NCBI RefSeq assembly: GCF_900169785.1
Contig: NZ_FWER01000015.1
Location: forward strand, 1 to 64,000
Origin: Rhizobium sullae
GTDB taxonomy: Bacteria > Pseudomonadota > Alphaproteobacteria > Rhizobiales > Rhizobiaceae
DNA: 64,000 nucleotides
Reading direction: 5' to 3'
Shown here: piece by piece, positions 1-8,838 of the stretch
Numbering within the stretch: position 1 is the first letter of the stretch
Layout of the letters: each line of letters opens with the position of its first letter
Program-made: the position numbers and the translations under genes
The notes under the pieces: generated by a model
The model's input: the letters and a program-made list of their open reading frames with translations, nothing else
Databases searched by the model: none
What the model was told of the DNA's origin: nothing

Positions 1-2
1 GC

Positions 3-452
3 TGCGACGTCCTCTATCTCGAGGACCTGAAGCTGAAGAACATGACCGCCTCGGCCAAGGGGACCGTCGAGGAGCCGGGCACCAACGTCGCGCAGAAGTC
101 CGGACTGAACCGGGCGATCCTCGACGTGTCGCCCGGAGCGACGCGTCTGCAGTTCGAATACAAGATGCGCCGCCGCGGCGGCGCCGTCTTCTACGTCAAC
201 CCCGCACGGACGTCGCAGCGATGCGCCGAGTGCGGGCATGTCGATCCGAAGAACCGGATCGACCGCGACCGGTTCGAATGCGTCAGATGCGGCCACGCCG
301 CCTGCGCCGACCACAACGCCGGCCGCAACATTCTTCATCTGGGCCGCAAGGCCCGAACCGGAGGACATCCGGGGATGGCCTGTGGATCGAACCTCGCTGG
401 AGGTCGGAAGCAGGAAGAAGACGGTAGCAGTCAGGTCGCGCAAGCGGCCTGA
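3..452 (+). CDS. tnpB: TnpB, C-terminal part (IS200/IS605 family)
   Basis: This is the 3' portion of a TnpB-type RNA-guided nuclease gene; the 5' part lies outside the window. The frame is open from base 3. It shows the RuvC-II glutamate motif LEDLKLKNM, then a four-cysteine zinc ribbon (CAECG ... CVRCG), then the RuvC-III region with HAACADHNAGRNIL. These blocks and their order are typical of OrfB/TnpB proteins of IS200/IS605 or IS1341-like elements. No TnpA is visible, and whether one exists upstream cannot be judged. The RuvC-II and RuvC-III acidic residues are present, so this part is not obviously inactivated. Confidence 0.9.
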   Translation, partial: CDVLYLEDLKLKNMTASAKGTVEEPGTNVAQKSGLNRAILDVSPGATRLQFEYKMRRRGGAVFYVNPARTSQRCAECGHVDPKNRIDRDRFECVRCGHAACADHNAGRNILHLGRKARTGGHPGMACGSNLAGGRKQEEDGSSQVAQAA

Positions 453-495
453 TCAAGACCAGAAGCTCCGCCCTTCAGGCCGGGGAGTAGTCACC
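430..495 (+). mobile_element. Right end of the IS200/IS605 element with hairpin, probable 3' end of the omegaRNA
   Basis: Directly after the tnpB stop there is an imperfect hairpin (466-487, CTCC-GCC arms with a TTCA-containing loop) followed by GGGGAGTAGTCAC. Such a GC-rich hairpin just inside the end is characteristic of IS200/IS605 right ends. In this family the guide RNA usually covers the tnpB 3' end and right end, and the adjoining host DNA serves as guide. The exact border near 494 is inferred. Confidence 0.55.
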
Positions 496-550
496 TATTG
501 GATTTGCAATGATACCCCCGACGGAATAGACTGATTACCGAAGAAAGGAG

Positions 551-640
551 CGCCCAAGTCACTTACTGGGGCGACCGCATTGCCGGTCCAAATGGGGCCG
601 GTCGCGGCCTGAGCAAGGCCCTCGGTGGGTGACCGGGGAA
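551..640 (+). promoter_or_regulatory. Structured 5' leader of nuoA2
   Basis: The stretch before nuoA contains four consecutive potential stem-loops. They are CGCCC/GGGCG (551-573), a 7-bp stem CCGGTCC with partner near 592-601, GGCC/GGCC (606-620), and CGGT/ACCG (623-635). The last ends next to the likely ribosome binding site (GGGGAA, 635-640). It could be an untranslated leader that modulates translation of the nuo2 operon. I do not recognise a named riboswitch class. Confidence 0.35.
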
Positions 641-647
641 ATGCGAC

Positions 648-1013
648 ATGAGTGCAATGGAATTCCTGCCAGTTCTTGTGATGATCGCCGGAATTGTTCT
701 GGTGGCGATGGCGACGCTTTTTGTTTCTTCGTTACTGCGCCCGTCTAATCCCTATCCCGCGAAGAACGCGCCCTATGAATGCGGGATGGACCCCTCGGGC
801 GAGGCGGCGGCGGGGCGCTTCAGGGTGCCGTTCTTTATCCTTGCGATCTTGCTGGTGGTCTTCGATGTCGAAGCGATGTTCCTCTTTCCCTGGGCCGTCG
901 TGCTGAAAGAGATCGGGCTTGTCGGTTATGTCGAGATGTTCGTCTTCATGTTGCTGCTTCTCGTGGGCTTCGCCTACGCCTGGCTGAAGGGAGCGCTGGA
1001 ATGGGAGGCGTAA
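648..1013 (+). CDS. nuoA2: NADH-quinone oxidoreductase subunit A
   Basis: This is the small membrane subunit of complex I (121 aa) with three hydrophobic segments, at about residues 5-27, 63-85 and 90-112. The [16 protein letters not shown] loop, with the cysteine conserved in NuoA, sits between the first two. It starts the plus-strand nuoA-G operon and its end overlaps nuoB by 13 bases. A GGGGAA ribosome binding site lies eight bases before the ATG. The suffix 2 reflects similarity in organisation to the plasmid-borne second nuo set known in Sinorhizobium; assignment to that set is inference. Confidence 0.93.
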   Translation: MSAMEFLPVLVMIAGIVLVAMATLFVSSLLRPSNPYPAKNAPYECGMDPSGEAAAGRFRVPFFILAILLVVFDVEAMFLFPWAVVLKEIGLVGYVEMFVFMLLLLVGFAYAWLKGALEWEA

Positions 1014-1504
1014 ACAACACGATCCGCGACAGCGTGCTGTTCACTACGGCCGAAAGTGTCATCAACTGGAGCCGAAGCTCGGCGTTATGGCCTGAGACCT
1101 TCGGCATTGCCTGTTGCGCCATCGAGATGATCTCGGCCGGTTGCGCACGCTACGATCTCGACCGATTCGGCGTGGTGTTCCGCCCTTCGCCGCGACAGTC
1201 CGATGTGATGATCATCGCCGGCACCGTGACCCGGAAATTCGCGCCCGTCGTGCGGCGGCTCTATGATCAGATGCCGGAACCGCGCTGGGTGATCGCAATG
1301 GGTACCTGCGCTATTTCTGGCGGCGTCTACAACACCTATGCCGTGGTGCAGGGGTCGGAAACCTTCGTGCCCGTCGACGTGCATGTGCCCGGCTGTCCGC
1401 CGCGGCCCGAGGCGCTGATGCATGGCTTCCTTCTGCTTCAAGAGAAGATCAAGAGGTCCCGCGCGTTGGCCGGGACGCCTCTGGATCGGGTTGCCATGCC
1501 ATGA
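1001..1504 (+). CDS. nuoB2: NADH-quinone oxidoreductase subunit B
   Basis: This peripheral-arm subunit (167 aa) carries the terminal 4Fe-4S cluster N2 that passes electrons to quinone. The cluster ligands are visible: Cys38-Cys39 in [10 protein letters not shown], Cys103 in MGTCAISGG and Cys132 in [11 protein letters not shown]. The start at 1001 gives the usual NuoB length; the open frame runs upstream without homology. The ATG lies inside the end of nuoA and the stop overlaps the nuoC start (ATGA), so translation is probably coupled. Confidence 0.95.
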   Translation: MGGVNNTIRDSVLFTTAESVINWSRSSALWPETFGIACCAIEMISAGCARYDLDRFGVVFRPSPRQSDVMIIAGTVTRKFAPVVRRLYDQMPEPRWVIAMGTCAISGGVYNTYAVVQGSETFVPVDVHVPGCPPRPEALMHGFLLLQEKIKRSRALAGTPLDRVAMP

Positions 1505-2037
1505 GCGTGAAGCCGCTTCTCAATCATGCTTTGATCATGGAGCGCTTCGGGAAAGCAATCGAGGACCTCGGTGCCGTGCACGGCATTCACGCCTTTGCCG
1601 TTCCACCAGAGAAGATCGTCGACTTCTGCCGGTTCTTGAAAGAACATCCGGCGCTGCAGTTCAATTTCCTCTCGGATATCTGTGGGGTTGATCACTATCC
1701 CGCAATGCCGCGCTACGAGGCGGTGTACCACCTCTATTCGCTGCCGAACAAATGGCGGGTTCGCATCAAGTGTCGGCTTGGCGATCCGCCACAGCTTCCC
1801 TCGGTCACGGGGGTCTGGCGCACCGCCAACTGGCATGAGCGCGAGGCCTGGGACATGTATGGTATCAGGTTCGAGGGGCATCCCGATCTGCGCCGGATCT
1901 ACATGTGGGAAGGCTTCGAGGGTTTTCCCCAGCGCAAGGATTTCCCTCTGCGGGGCTACAAGGACAAGTTGAACCCTTTCGGTGCCGAAGGTCCGCCGCC
2001 AACACAGCCTGACCTCGCCACCAGGGATATTCCTTAA
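1501..2037 (+). CDS. nuoC2: NADH-quinone oxidoreductase subunit C
   Basis: This is the 30-kDa-type subunit of the complex I peripheral arm (178 aa), which packs against NuoD. The conserved C-terminal signature reads [20 protein letters not shown], followed by LRGYKD, as in other NuoC proteins. It is a separate gene, not fused to nuoD as in Escherichia coli. It overlaps the nuoB stop by four bases, and nuoD follows after 29 bases. Confidence 0.95.
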   Translation: MSVKPLLNHALIMERFGKAIEDLGAVHGIHAFAVPPEKIVDFCRFLKEHPALQFNFLSDICGVDHYPAMPRYEAVYHLYSLPNKWRVRIKCRLGDPPQLPSVTGVWRTANWHEREAWDMYGIRFEGHPDLRRIYMWEGFEGFPQRKDFPLRGYKDKLNPFGAEGPPPTQPDLATRDIP

Positions 2038-2066
2038 GGGAGGCCGTTCTACGCCGGAAAACTGAA

Positions 2067-3281
2067 ATGACCGAAGTCACCGAGTTCAGCAGGCCGGAAG
2101 GCGAAGCACTCAATACTCGGGAAGTGCTTCTCAACCTCGGCCCGCAGCACCCCAGCACTCACGGGGTACTTCGGCTCGTCCTCGAACTGGACGGCGAGTA
2201 CGTCGAACGCGTCGACCCGCATATCGGCTATCTCCACCGCGGCACCGAAAAACTGGCGGAGAGCTTCACGTACACCCAGATCTTCCCGCTGACGGACCGG
2301 CTCGACTATCTCTGCCCGCCCTCGAATAACCTGGCGTTTGCGCTGGCGGTGGAGAAACTCCTCGGCATAGAGGCACCGGTCCGGGCGCAGTATATCCGTG
2401 TGATGATGGCCGAACTGGCACGGATATCCGGCCATCTCCTGATCACCGGCGCACTGCCGATGGACCTCGGTGCCATGACCGCGCTGCTCTACGTCATGCG
2501 CGAGCGCGAAATGATCATGGATCTTATGGAAATGGTCACTGGTGCGCGTATGCACACATCATTTTGCAGGGTTGGCGGGGTGCGCGAGGACCTGCCTGAC
2601 GGCTTCCTTCCCAAGATCCGCGAGTTCTGCGACATCTTCCCGAACCGTATCCGCGACTATGAACGGCTGCTCGAGAACAACCGGGTGTTCCTCAAGCGCA
2701 CTGAGGGGATCGGCGTGATTACCGGCGAGGACGCTGTCGATCTCGGCCTGAGCGGCCCGAACCTGCGCGCCTCTGGCGTCGATTGGGACATCCGCCGCGA
2801 CGAGCCTTACGAGATTTACGATCGGCTCGATTTCAACATCATTACCCGCAACGAGGGCGACTGTTACGCGCGCTGGCAGTGCCGGGTCGAGGAAATGCGC
2901 GAGAGCATGCGGATCATCGAGCAATGTCTCGACCAGATGCCGGAGGGGCCGTTCCAGGTCGACATGCCGACGATCGCCTTCCCGCTGGACAAGGATCGGG
3001 TGCACTGCTCGATGGAGACGCTGATCCAGCATTTCGACCTGTCTGCTTACGGCTTCAAGGTGCCGAAGGGCGAAGTCTATTCGGCGATCGAGGCGCCAAA
3101 GGGCGAGCTCGGCTTCTACATCATCAGCGACGGGTCGCCAAAGCCGTTCCGCATGAAGGTGCGGGCACCCTCGTTCGTCAACCTTCAGGCGCTCTTCGGG
3201 GTCACCAACGCGCGCTACCTGGCCGACATGATCGCCGTGCTCGGCAGCCTCGATCCCGTGATGGCGGAGGTGGACAAGTAG
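2067..3281 (+). CDS. nuoD2: NADH-quinone oxidoreductase subunit D
   Basis: This is the 49-kDa-type subunit (404 aa), which forms the quinone-binding pocket with NuoB. The conserved N-terminal quinone-site motif LGPQHPSTHG is present around residues 24-33, and the end (EVDK) matches the family terminus. The length is normal. The gene lies between nuoC and nuoE in the usual order, with no sign of damage. Confidence 0.95.
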   Translation: MTEVTEFSRPEGEALNTREVLLNLGPQHPSTHGVLRLVLELDGEYVERVDPHIGYLHRGTEKLAESFTYTQIFPLTDRLDYLCPPSNNLAFALAVEKLLGIEAPVRAQYIRVMMAELARISGHLLITGALPMDLGAMTALLYVMREREMIMDLMEMVTGARMHTSFCRVGGVREDLPDGFLPKIREFCDIFPNRIRDYERLLENNRVFLKRTEGIGVITGEDAVDLGLSGPNLRASGVDWDIRRDEPYEIYDRLDFNIITRNEGDCYARWQCRVEEMRESMRIIEQCLDQMPEGPFQVDMPTIAFPLDKDRVHCSMETLIQHFDLSAYGFKVPKGEVYSAIEAPKGELGFYIISDGSPKPFRMKVRAPSFVNLQALFGVTNARYLADMIAVLGSLDPVMAEVDK

Positions 3282-3298
3282 CAGGAGATTTGGACGTG

Positions 3299-3808
3299 AT
3301 GACCATGCGCGAAAAGATCGAAGAGGCAGCGGCGCGGTATCCCGACCAGCGCTCGGCGATCATGCCCGCGCTTCTGATCGCGCAGAGGCAGCATGGCCAT
3401 CTGCCCGGTCCGGTGCTGGAAGAGGTCGCCGACATCCTCGGTGTCGAGCGGATCTGGGTCTACGAGCTGGCGACCTTCTACACGCTCTTTCATACCGAGC
3501 CGGTGGGCATGTTCCACCTGCAGCTCTGCGACAACGTCTCCTGCATGCTGCGGCGATCCGAGGATCTGCTGCGGCATCTGGAGGCGGTCCTCGGTATCAA
3601 CAAGGGCCAAACCACCCCGGACGGGCTGTTCACGCTTTCCACCGTCGAATGCCTCGGCGCTTGCGAGATGGCCCCGGTCATGCAGGTGGGCGACGATTAT
3701 CACGGCGACCTCGACATCGCGCGGATCGACGCGCTGTTGGACAGGCTGCGGGCGGTGGCGGGGCGAGCAAGTGGCACCGATCTCGCCGCAGCACCATCGG
3801 GAGAGTAG
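3299..3808 (+). CDS. nuoE2: NADH-quinone oxidoreductase subunit E
   Basis: This is the thioredoxin-fold subunit of the NADH-oxidising module (169 aa), binding one 2Fe-2S cluster. The four ligands appear as CDNVSC and CLGAC, the CxxxxC ... CxxxC pattern of NuoE/HoxE. The open frame extends far upstream inside nuoD, but an AGGAG at 3283-3287 fits a start at GTG 3296 or ATG 3299, and these give the family length. The stop is four bases before nuoF. Confidence 0.93.
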   Translation: MTMREKIEEAAARYPDQRSAIMPALLIAQRQHGHLPGPVLEEVADILGVERIWVYELATFYTLFHTEPVGMFHLQLCDNVSCMLRRSEDLLRHLEAVLGINKGQTTPDGLFTLSTVECLGACEMAPVMQVGDDYHGDLDIARIDALLDRLRAVAGRASGTDLAAAPSGE

Positions 3809-3812
3809 CGCC

Positions 3813-5078
3813 ATGTTCGAACCGGTCCTTCTCAGAAACATCGACGTGCCGGACGGCCATCGGCTGCCGACCTATGAGGCCGGCGGCGGCTACCGGGCGC
3901 TGGCAAAGGTGCTGCGCGAGCACACGCCTGACGAGGTCGTCGATCTCGTCAAGCAGTCCAATCTGCGCGGCCGCGGCGGCGCCGGATTTCCCACGGGCAT
4001 GAAATGGGGTTTCGTGCCGAAGCTGGCCGACAAGCCGAAATATCTTTGCTGCAATGCCGACGAGGGCGAGCCGGGTACTTTCAAGGACCGCATCATCATG
4101 GAGCGCGACCCGCACCAACTCATCGAGGGGTTGGCGGTCAGCGCCTACGCGATCGGGGCCAAGACCGCCTATGTCTACATCCGCGGAGAATATGTGACAG
4201 CGATCCGTCGCCTGGAGCAGGCGATCGCCGAGGCGCACGAAAAAGGTTATCTGGGAACGGGCGTTCTGGGCTCCGATTTCAATTTCGCCGTGCACATCCA
4301 TTGCGGGGCCGGCGCCTATATCTGCGGCGAGGAGACCGCGATGCTTGAGTCGCTTGAGGGCAAGCGGGCGCAGCCGCGATTGAAACCGCCGTTTCCGGCA
4401 GCAGCCGGACTCTACGCCAGCCCGACTGTCATCAATAATGTCGAGACGCTCGCTTGTGTGCCGCATATCGTGATGCGGGGCGCGCACTGGTTTCGGGGTA
4501 TTGGCCCGGACAAGAGCCCCGGCCCGAAGCTCTACTGCCTCAGCGGGCAGGTGCGCAAACCCGGCCTCTACGAGTTGCCGATGGGCATACCGCTGCGTCA
4601 ACTGGTCGAGGACCACGCCGGCGGCCCGCTGCCGGGACGCAGGATCAAGGCGGTGATCCCGGGCGGGGTTTCGGCGCCGGTCATCCCGGAGCACGGTCTG
4701 GACGTTGCGATGGACTTCGACTCGCTTGCTGCCGCCGGTTCGATGCTCGGCTCAGCCGGGGTGATCGTGGTCGACGACTCGACCTGCATGGTCAAGATCA
4801 CCACCCGGATCATCGAGTTTTTCCACCATGAGTCCTGCGGCAAGTGCACGCCATGCCGGGAAGGATTGAACTGGGCCGTAAAGGTCCTGCGCCGGATCGA
4901 GGCCGGGGAGGGCGCGCCCGGCGATCTGGAACAGCTGGAGATGCTCTGCAAGGGCATCTTCGGCAATACGTTTTGTGCCTTGGGAGACGGCGCGGCGATG
5001 GGATTGCGGGCTGCACTTAAGCATTTTCGCGATGAGTTCGTCACCCATATCGAGGAGCGGAAGTGCCCGTTTCATTGA
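3813..5078 (+). CDS. nuoF2: NADH-quinone oxidoreductase subunit F
   Basis: This is the flavoprotein subunit (421 aa) that oxidises NADH and holds FMN and a 4Fe-4S cluster. The NADH/FMN motif GRGGAGFPTGMKW and the following CNADEGEPGTFKDR are intact. The cluster ligands are seen in ESCGKCTPCREG and in the later CALGDG. The ATG at 3813 is chosen because it lies four bases after nuoE and gives the canonical length; upstream in-frame sequence is nuoE shadow. Confidence 0.95.
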   Translation: MFEPVLLRNIDVPDGHRLPTYEAGGGYRALAKVLREHTPDEVVDLVKQSNLRGRGGAGFPTGMKWGFVPKLADKPKYLCCNADEGEPGTFKDRIIMERDPHQLIEGLAVSAYAIGAKTAYVYIRGEYVTAIRRLEQAIAEAHEKGYLGTGVLGSDFNFAVHIHCGAGAYICGEETAMLESLEGKRAQPRLKPPFPAAAGLYASPTVINNVETLACVPHIVMRGAHWFRGIGPDKSPGPKLYCLSGQVRKPGLYELPMGIPLRQLVEDHAGGPLPGRRIKAVIPGGVSAPVIPEHGLDVAMDFDSLAAAGSMLGSAGVIVVDDSTCMVKITTRIIEFFHHESCGKCTPCREGLNWAVKVLRRIEAGEGAPGDLEQLEMLCKGIFGNTFCALGDGAAMGLRAALKHFRDEFVTHIEERKCPFH

Positions 5079-5110
5079 AGGAGCGCGCTGCGACAGGACT
5101 GCGAGGAACT

Positions 5111-7687
5111 ATGGTTAGCTTTACGATCGACGGACAAACGCTGGAAGTTGAGGTCGGCTCGACGGTGCTGCAAGCCGCAGAGCGTTTGGGCATCGATATC
5201 CCAACCTTCTGCTATCTGAAGCGGCTGCCGCCACTGGCATCGTGCCGCATGTGCCTGGTGGAGATCGAGGGCATGCGGCGGTTGCAGCCTTCCTGTGCCA
5301 CCGCGATCACCGATGGCATGGTCGTGCGGACGAACACGCCGCTGATCGAGGAAACGCGGTCTTCCATGCTCGACATGCTGCTTGCCAACCACCCCCTCGA
5401 CTGCCCGATCTGCGACAAGGGCGGCGAATGCGAGCTTCAGGACATGGTGATGGCATATGGCCCCCGCAAAAGCGAGTTCCACGATCCCAAGCGTGTGTTC
5501 CATTCCCAGGACATCCGCCTCAGCCCGGTCATCATCATGAACGTCAACCGTTGCATCCAGTGCCAGCGCTGCGTCCGGATGTGTGAGGAGGTCGTCGGCG
5601 CGGTCGCGCTCGGCACCGTCGAAAAAGGCATGGATACGGCCGTCACCGGCTTCGAGGGTAGTCTTGCGAGTTGCGACCAGTGCGGCAATTGCGTCGAGGT
5701 CTGTCCGGTCGGCGCGCTGATGAGCTTCCCCTACCGCTACAAGGCGCGGCCCTGGGACCTTGTCGAGACCGACACGGTCTGCCCGCATTGCGGAACCGGT
5801 TGCCAGCTTACCGTGGGCACGCGCAAGGGCGAGTTCATGCGGGTGCGTTCGAAGTGGGACGAGGGGCTCAACCGCGAAACGCTCTGCGTGCGGGGACGCT
5901 TCGGCCTCGATTTCGTTTCTAGCAGCGACCGGATCAAGCGGCCGATGATCCGTCGCAATGGCGCCCTGGTTCCGGTTTCCTGGGACGAAGCAGGGGACTA
6001 CCTGCGCCGGCGGCTGTCGGCCGTCGAGGACAAGGCGGCTGGCGGGCTGGCCTCACCGCGCCTGCCCAACGAGGTACTCTATCAGTTCCAGAAGCTGATG
6101 CGGACAGTGTTCCGGACCAACAACATCGACTGCTCGTCGCGCTGGTTCACGCCCTTCGATGCGCTCGGTCCACTGGTCGCTGACTTTTACAGCCGCGCAC
6201 CGCTGGACGACGTGATCGCCAACGACTGCGTGCTCGTCGTCGGCGGCAACGTAACCGAGGAGAACCCGGTCACCGAATACCTGCTGCGGGACGGCGCGCG
6301 ACGGAAACAGACAGAATTGCTCATGCTCGCGACGCGGCCATCCCGTCTGGATGCTGATGCGCGGGTGGTGGTTCGCGTGCCGCCGGGCGGAGAAGCGGCG
6401 AGCGTTGCTTCGGTGGTGGCTGGTCTCGTGGCAGCGGCTGGTCAGGCCCTGCCAGCCGAGTTTCTTGCGGACATCCGGGCGGCAACCGGCTGGCCGAGAG
6501 CAGCCGACAGTGATGGTTCGGACCGTCTGGCCAACGCGCTCGTGGAAGGCCGAAGCGTCACCGTGCTTGTCAGCGTCGACCTTCTGAGATCACCCGCAGC
6601 ACGCGCGACGCTGCAGCAGATCAACAACCTGCTGCAGGTTCTCCGCGTGCTCGGTAAGGGCCTAGCGATGCAGTTTCTCTTCGACCGTGCCAACCAGATG
6701 GGCGCCTGGGATATGGGGGTTCTGCCGGGGGCTCTGCCGGGACTGCAGGCGGTCGCCGATGACGCTGCACGCACAGCTCTTGCACGGAACTGGGGCGCTG
6801 AAATCCCGTCTGAACCCGGCGTGGATCTCGACGCGATGCTGGAGCTGTGCCTCGGCGGGCGGATGGGTGCGCTCTACATCGCCGGGACCGACCCGCTGAT
6901 CGCCCATCCCGACAGGGATTTCGTGACGCGGGCGCTTCGTGCGGCCGATCTCCTGATCGTGCAGGACACCTTCCTCACGGATACGGCGGGCTTGGCCGAG
7001 GTCGTCCTGCCCGCGGCGGGCTACGGCGAGGAATCCGGCACGTTCACCAACAACGAGGGCCGGATCCAGAAAGTCCGCAAATTCCGCGAACCCGTCTTCG
7101 AGGCGCGAGGCAATCTGGCGATCTTCGCCTTCGTCGCGGCGCTCCGCAACCAAGCGCTGCCATCATCGACAGAAGGCGAAATTTTCGGAGAGATTACCTG
7201 GCTGCTTCCGCCCTACGCGGGGCTGACGCAGGAGGGGCTCGGCGCCGATGGCGCATTCACCAAGGTGGTTCCGACGCCACGGCCTGGCGAGTTCTCCGCG
7301 CCGCCGCCTGCCCCGACAGAATCAGATGGGCTCATGCTGATCACCGGCAACTGCCTGTTCCACAACGGATATCTTTCCGAACGCTCGGAGGTTCTGAATA
7401 CGGTCGCCAACGACCCCTATGTCGAAATGAGCGCGCAGGATGCCGCACAGCTTTGCCTTTCGGATGGCGATCAAGTGGTTGTGCGTTCTGCCCGAGGCGA
7501 ACTGACGGCGCAACTCAAGGTCAGCAGACAGTTTCCCAAGGGCCTTGTCTTCGTGCCGGAAAACTACAGGGGCTTGCGTCTCAACAGCTTGATGCGGCGG
7601 GGTGAATACCCATGCCCGGTGGAGGTCGAGAAGGTGCATCCCAACCTTCTGGTCGATCGCACAAAACGGATCTGGCGTGGGGTCTGA
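5111..7687 (+). CDS. nuoG2: NADH-quinone oxidoreductase subunit G (molybdopterin-type)
   Basis: This is the large electron-transfer subunit (858 aa). In order it shows a ferredoxin-like 2Fe-2S domain (CYLKRLPPLASCRMC), the HPLDCPICDKGGECELQD cluster region, a two-4Fe-4S ferredoxin domain (CIQCQRC, CDQCGNCVEVCP), an extra 4Fe-4S site CPHCGTGC, and a long molybdopterin oxidoreductase domain with a C-terminal dinucleotide-binding module. The intact extra cluster and full molybdopterin-like domain resemble formate-dehydrogenase alpha subunits. The start at 5111 leaves 32 bases after nuoF; an upstream in-frame ATG (5063) would overlap nuoF. Confidence 0.93.
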   Translation: MVSFTIDGQTLEVEVGSTVLQAAERLGIDIPTFCYLKRLPPLASCRMCLVEIEGMRRLQPSCATAITDGMVVRTNTPLIEETRSSMLDMLLANHPLDCPICDKGGECELQDMVMAYGPRKSEFHDPKRVFHSQDIRLSPVIIMNVNRCIQCQRCVRMCEEVVGAVALGTVEKGMDTAVTGFEGSLASCDQCGNCVEVCPVGALMSFPYRYKARPWDLVETDTVCPHCGTGCQLTVGTRKGEFMRVRSKWDEGLNRETLCVRGRFGLDFVSSSDRIKRPMIRRNGALVPVSWDEAGDYLRRRLSAVEDKAAGGLASPRLPNEVLYQFQKLMRTVFRTNNIDCSSRWFTPFDALGPLVADFYSRAPLDDVIANDCVLVVGGNVTEENPVTEYLLRDGARRKQTELLMLATRPSRLDADARVVVRVPPGGEAASVASVVAGLVAAAGQALPAEFLADIRAATGWPRAADSDGSDRLANALVEGRSVTVLVSVDLLRSPAARATLQQINNLLQVLRVLGKGLAMQFLFDRANQMGAWDMGVLPGALPGLQAVADDAARTALARNWGAEIPSEPGVDLDAMLELCLGGRMGALYIAGTDPLIAHPDRDFVTRALRAADLLIVQDTFLTDTAGLAEVVLPAAGYGEESGTFTNNEGRIQKVRKFREPVFEARGNLAIFAFVAALRNQALPSSTEGEIFGEITWLLPPYAGLTQEGLGADGAFTKVVPTPRPGEFSAPPPAPTESDGLMLITGNCLFHNGYLSERSEVLNTVANDPYVEMSAQDAAQLCLSDGDQVVVRSARGELTAQLKVSRQFPKGLVFVPENYRGLRLNSLMRRGEYPCPVEVEKVHPNLLVDRTKRIWRGV

Positions 7688-7692
7688 CGATC

Positions 7693-7711
7693 GGGGGACC
7701 GCATGGCCCCC
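7693..7711. terminator. Hairpin between convergent nuoG2 and CBS gene
   Basis: GGGGG (7693-7697) pairs with CCCCC (7707-7711), extended by CC/GG around a GCAT loop. It starts five bases after the nuoG stop and sits between two convergent genes. There is no T-run, so it may only be a processing or attenuating structure. Confidence 0.35.
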
Positions 7712-7755
7712 GGCAAGCTGCCCTGGCCAAGCGTCGTCACATCGAGCTGGCCATG

Positions 7756-8196
7756 TCAGTGATACCTGGTTCCGCAGATGTAATCCTGCAGATCCTGCTC
7801 GGTGCGCTCCGCTTCGTCGAGCCTGTGTTTAACCACATCGCCGATGCTGACCACGCCGACAACGTCGTCTCCATCCATGACCAGCACATGACGCGTCCGC
7901 CGCCGGGTCATGATTCCCATCGCGACGGGCAGCAAATCCCGTGTCGAACAGATCGCCACATTGCGGTTCATGATGTCCGCGGCTCGCATCCTTGCCGCCT
8001 CGGCCCCGTATTCGGCTACCGCATTGCAGCAATCGCGCTCTGACAGCGTACCCAGGTATTCGCTGTTCGATTGGCTGACGACGACGAAGCCGATATTGTT
8101 GTCGCGAAACAGCCTCAGGATTTCCACCATCGTCTGATCGGGAGTGACCGAAATGACCCCGACACCCTTGTTCTTCATGATTTCGCCGACAAACAT
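7756..8196 (-). CDS. CBS-domain protein
   Basis: This is a small cytoplasmic protein (146 aa) made of two CBS repeats, at about residues 5-65 and 73-135. The first begins IMKNKGVGVISVTPDQTM and the second DIMNRNVAICSTRDLL. Pairs of CBS repeats bind adenosyl nucleotides and often regulate enzymes or transporters. It is the last gene of the nuoH-nuoI-CBS run, 45 bases after nuoI, so a role in adjusting complex I 2 to nucleotide status is plausible but unproven. Confidence 0.85.
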   Translation of the reverse strand: MFVGEIMKNKGVGVISVTPDQTMVEILRLFRDNNIGFVVVSQSNSEYLGTLSERDCCNAVAEYGAEAARMRAADIMNRNVAICSTRDLLPVAMGIMTRRRTRHVLVMDGDDVVGVVSIGDVVKHRLDEAERTEQDLQDYICGTRYH

Positions 8197-8241
8197 CTGA
8201 GCCTCCTGTCTGAGCGCTTCGGTTTGACAGCTGGCGCGCGT

Positions 8242-8811
8242 TCACGTTCGCCGGATATTCCGCCACCAGTTGTAGCCCTGCGTCTCTTTCGTCTCGACGA
8301 GCACGTCCCTCTTCGTATTGAGGCGCGCGGCAATCACGCCGCCGCCGGTTGTCGCCTTGCCCGGCTTGGCGAGCAGATCGTCGCGCCCGATCACCAAATC
8401 ACCCGAGGAAAAGCTCGAGAATTCGTACTGCTGGCCAAGCGCGATCGCGTCCGCCGGGCAGGCGTCCTCGCACAGCCCGCAGAATAGGCAGCGGGCCGTG
8501 TCGATCTCGAATTTTGCCGGGCGACGGTTGCCCTTCTCATCCTCGTAGGGGACGACTTCAATGCAGTCGCAGGGACAAATCCGGGCGCAGAGTTCGCAAG
8601 CCACACATTTGATCTCGCCCTCTTCGTCGCGCTTCAGGAAGTGATGCCCGCGGTGGCGCGAGTAGGGCAGCCATTTTTCCTTGTCCGGATACTGCATGGT
8701 GACGGATTTGGAGAACATGTAGCCGAAGGTCAGGCCCAAAGCTCTCGCCAGATCGGCGAAGAACACCCAGCCAATCCATGTTCCAATTCTGTCTTGCGCG
8801 CGCGACATCAT
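8242..8811 (-). CDS. nuoI2: NADH-quinone oxidoreductase subunit I
   Basis: This is the ferredoxin-like subunit (189 aa) carrying clusters N6a and N6b between NuoG and NuoB. Two CxxCxxCxxxCP-type motifs are intact: CVACELCARICP and CLFCGLCEDACP. It follows nuoH by 27 bases on the minus strand, convergent to nuoA-G. The C-terminus (ETQGYNWWRNIRRT) is not followed by nuoJ, which normally comes next. Confidence 0.94.
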   Translation of the reverse strand: MMSRAQDRIGTWIGWVFFADLARALGLTFGYMFSKSVTMQYPDKEKWLPYSRHRGHHFLKRDEEGEIKCVACELCARICPCDCIEVVPYEDEKGNRRPAKFEIDTARCLFCGLCEDACPADAIALGQQYEFSSFSSGDLVIGRDDLLAKPGKATTGGGVIAARLNTKRDVLVETKETQGYNWWRNIRRT

Positions 8812-8838
8812 CGCCCCGCTCCGGAGCCGTTGCGGCCC

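Noticed and set aside
466..487. CRISPR repeat or rho-independent terminator at the hairpin
   Set aside because: There is a single copy without spacers and without a T-run; its place after tnpB fits an IS200/IS605 right end better.
3678..4694. Long minus-strand open frame (338 codons) antisense to nuoF
   Set aside because: It is a composition-driven shadow of nuoF with no recognisable domain.
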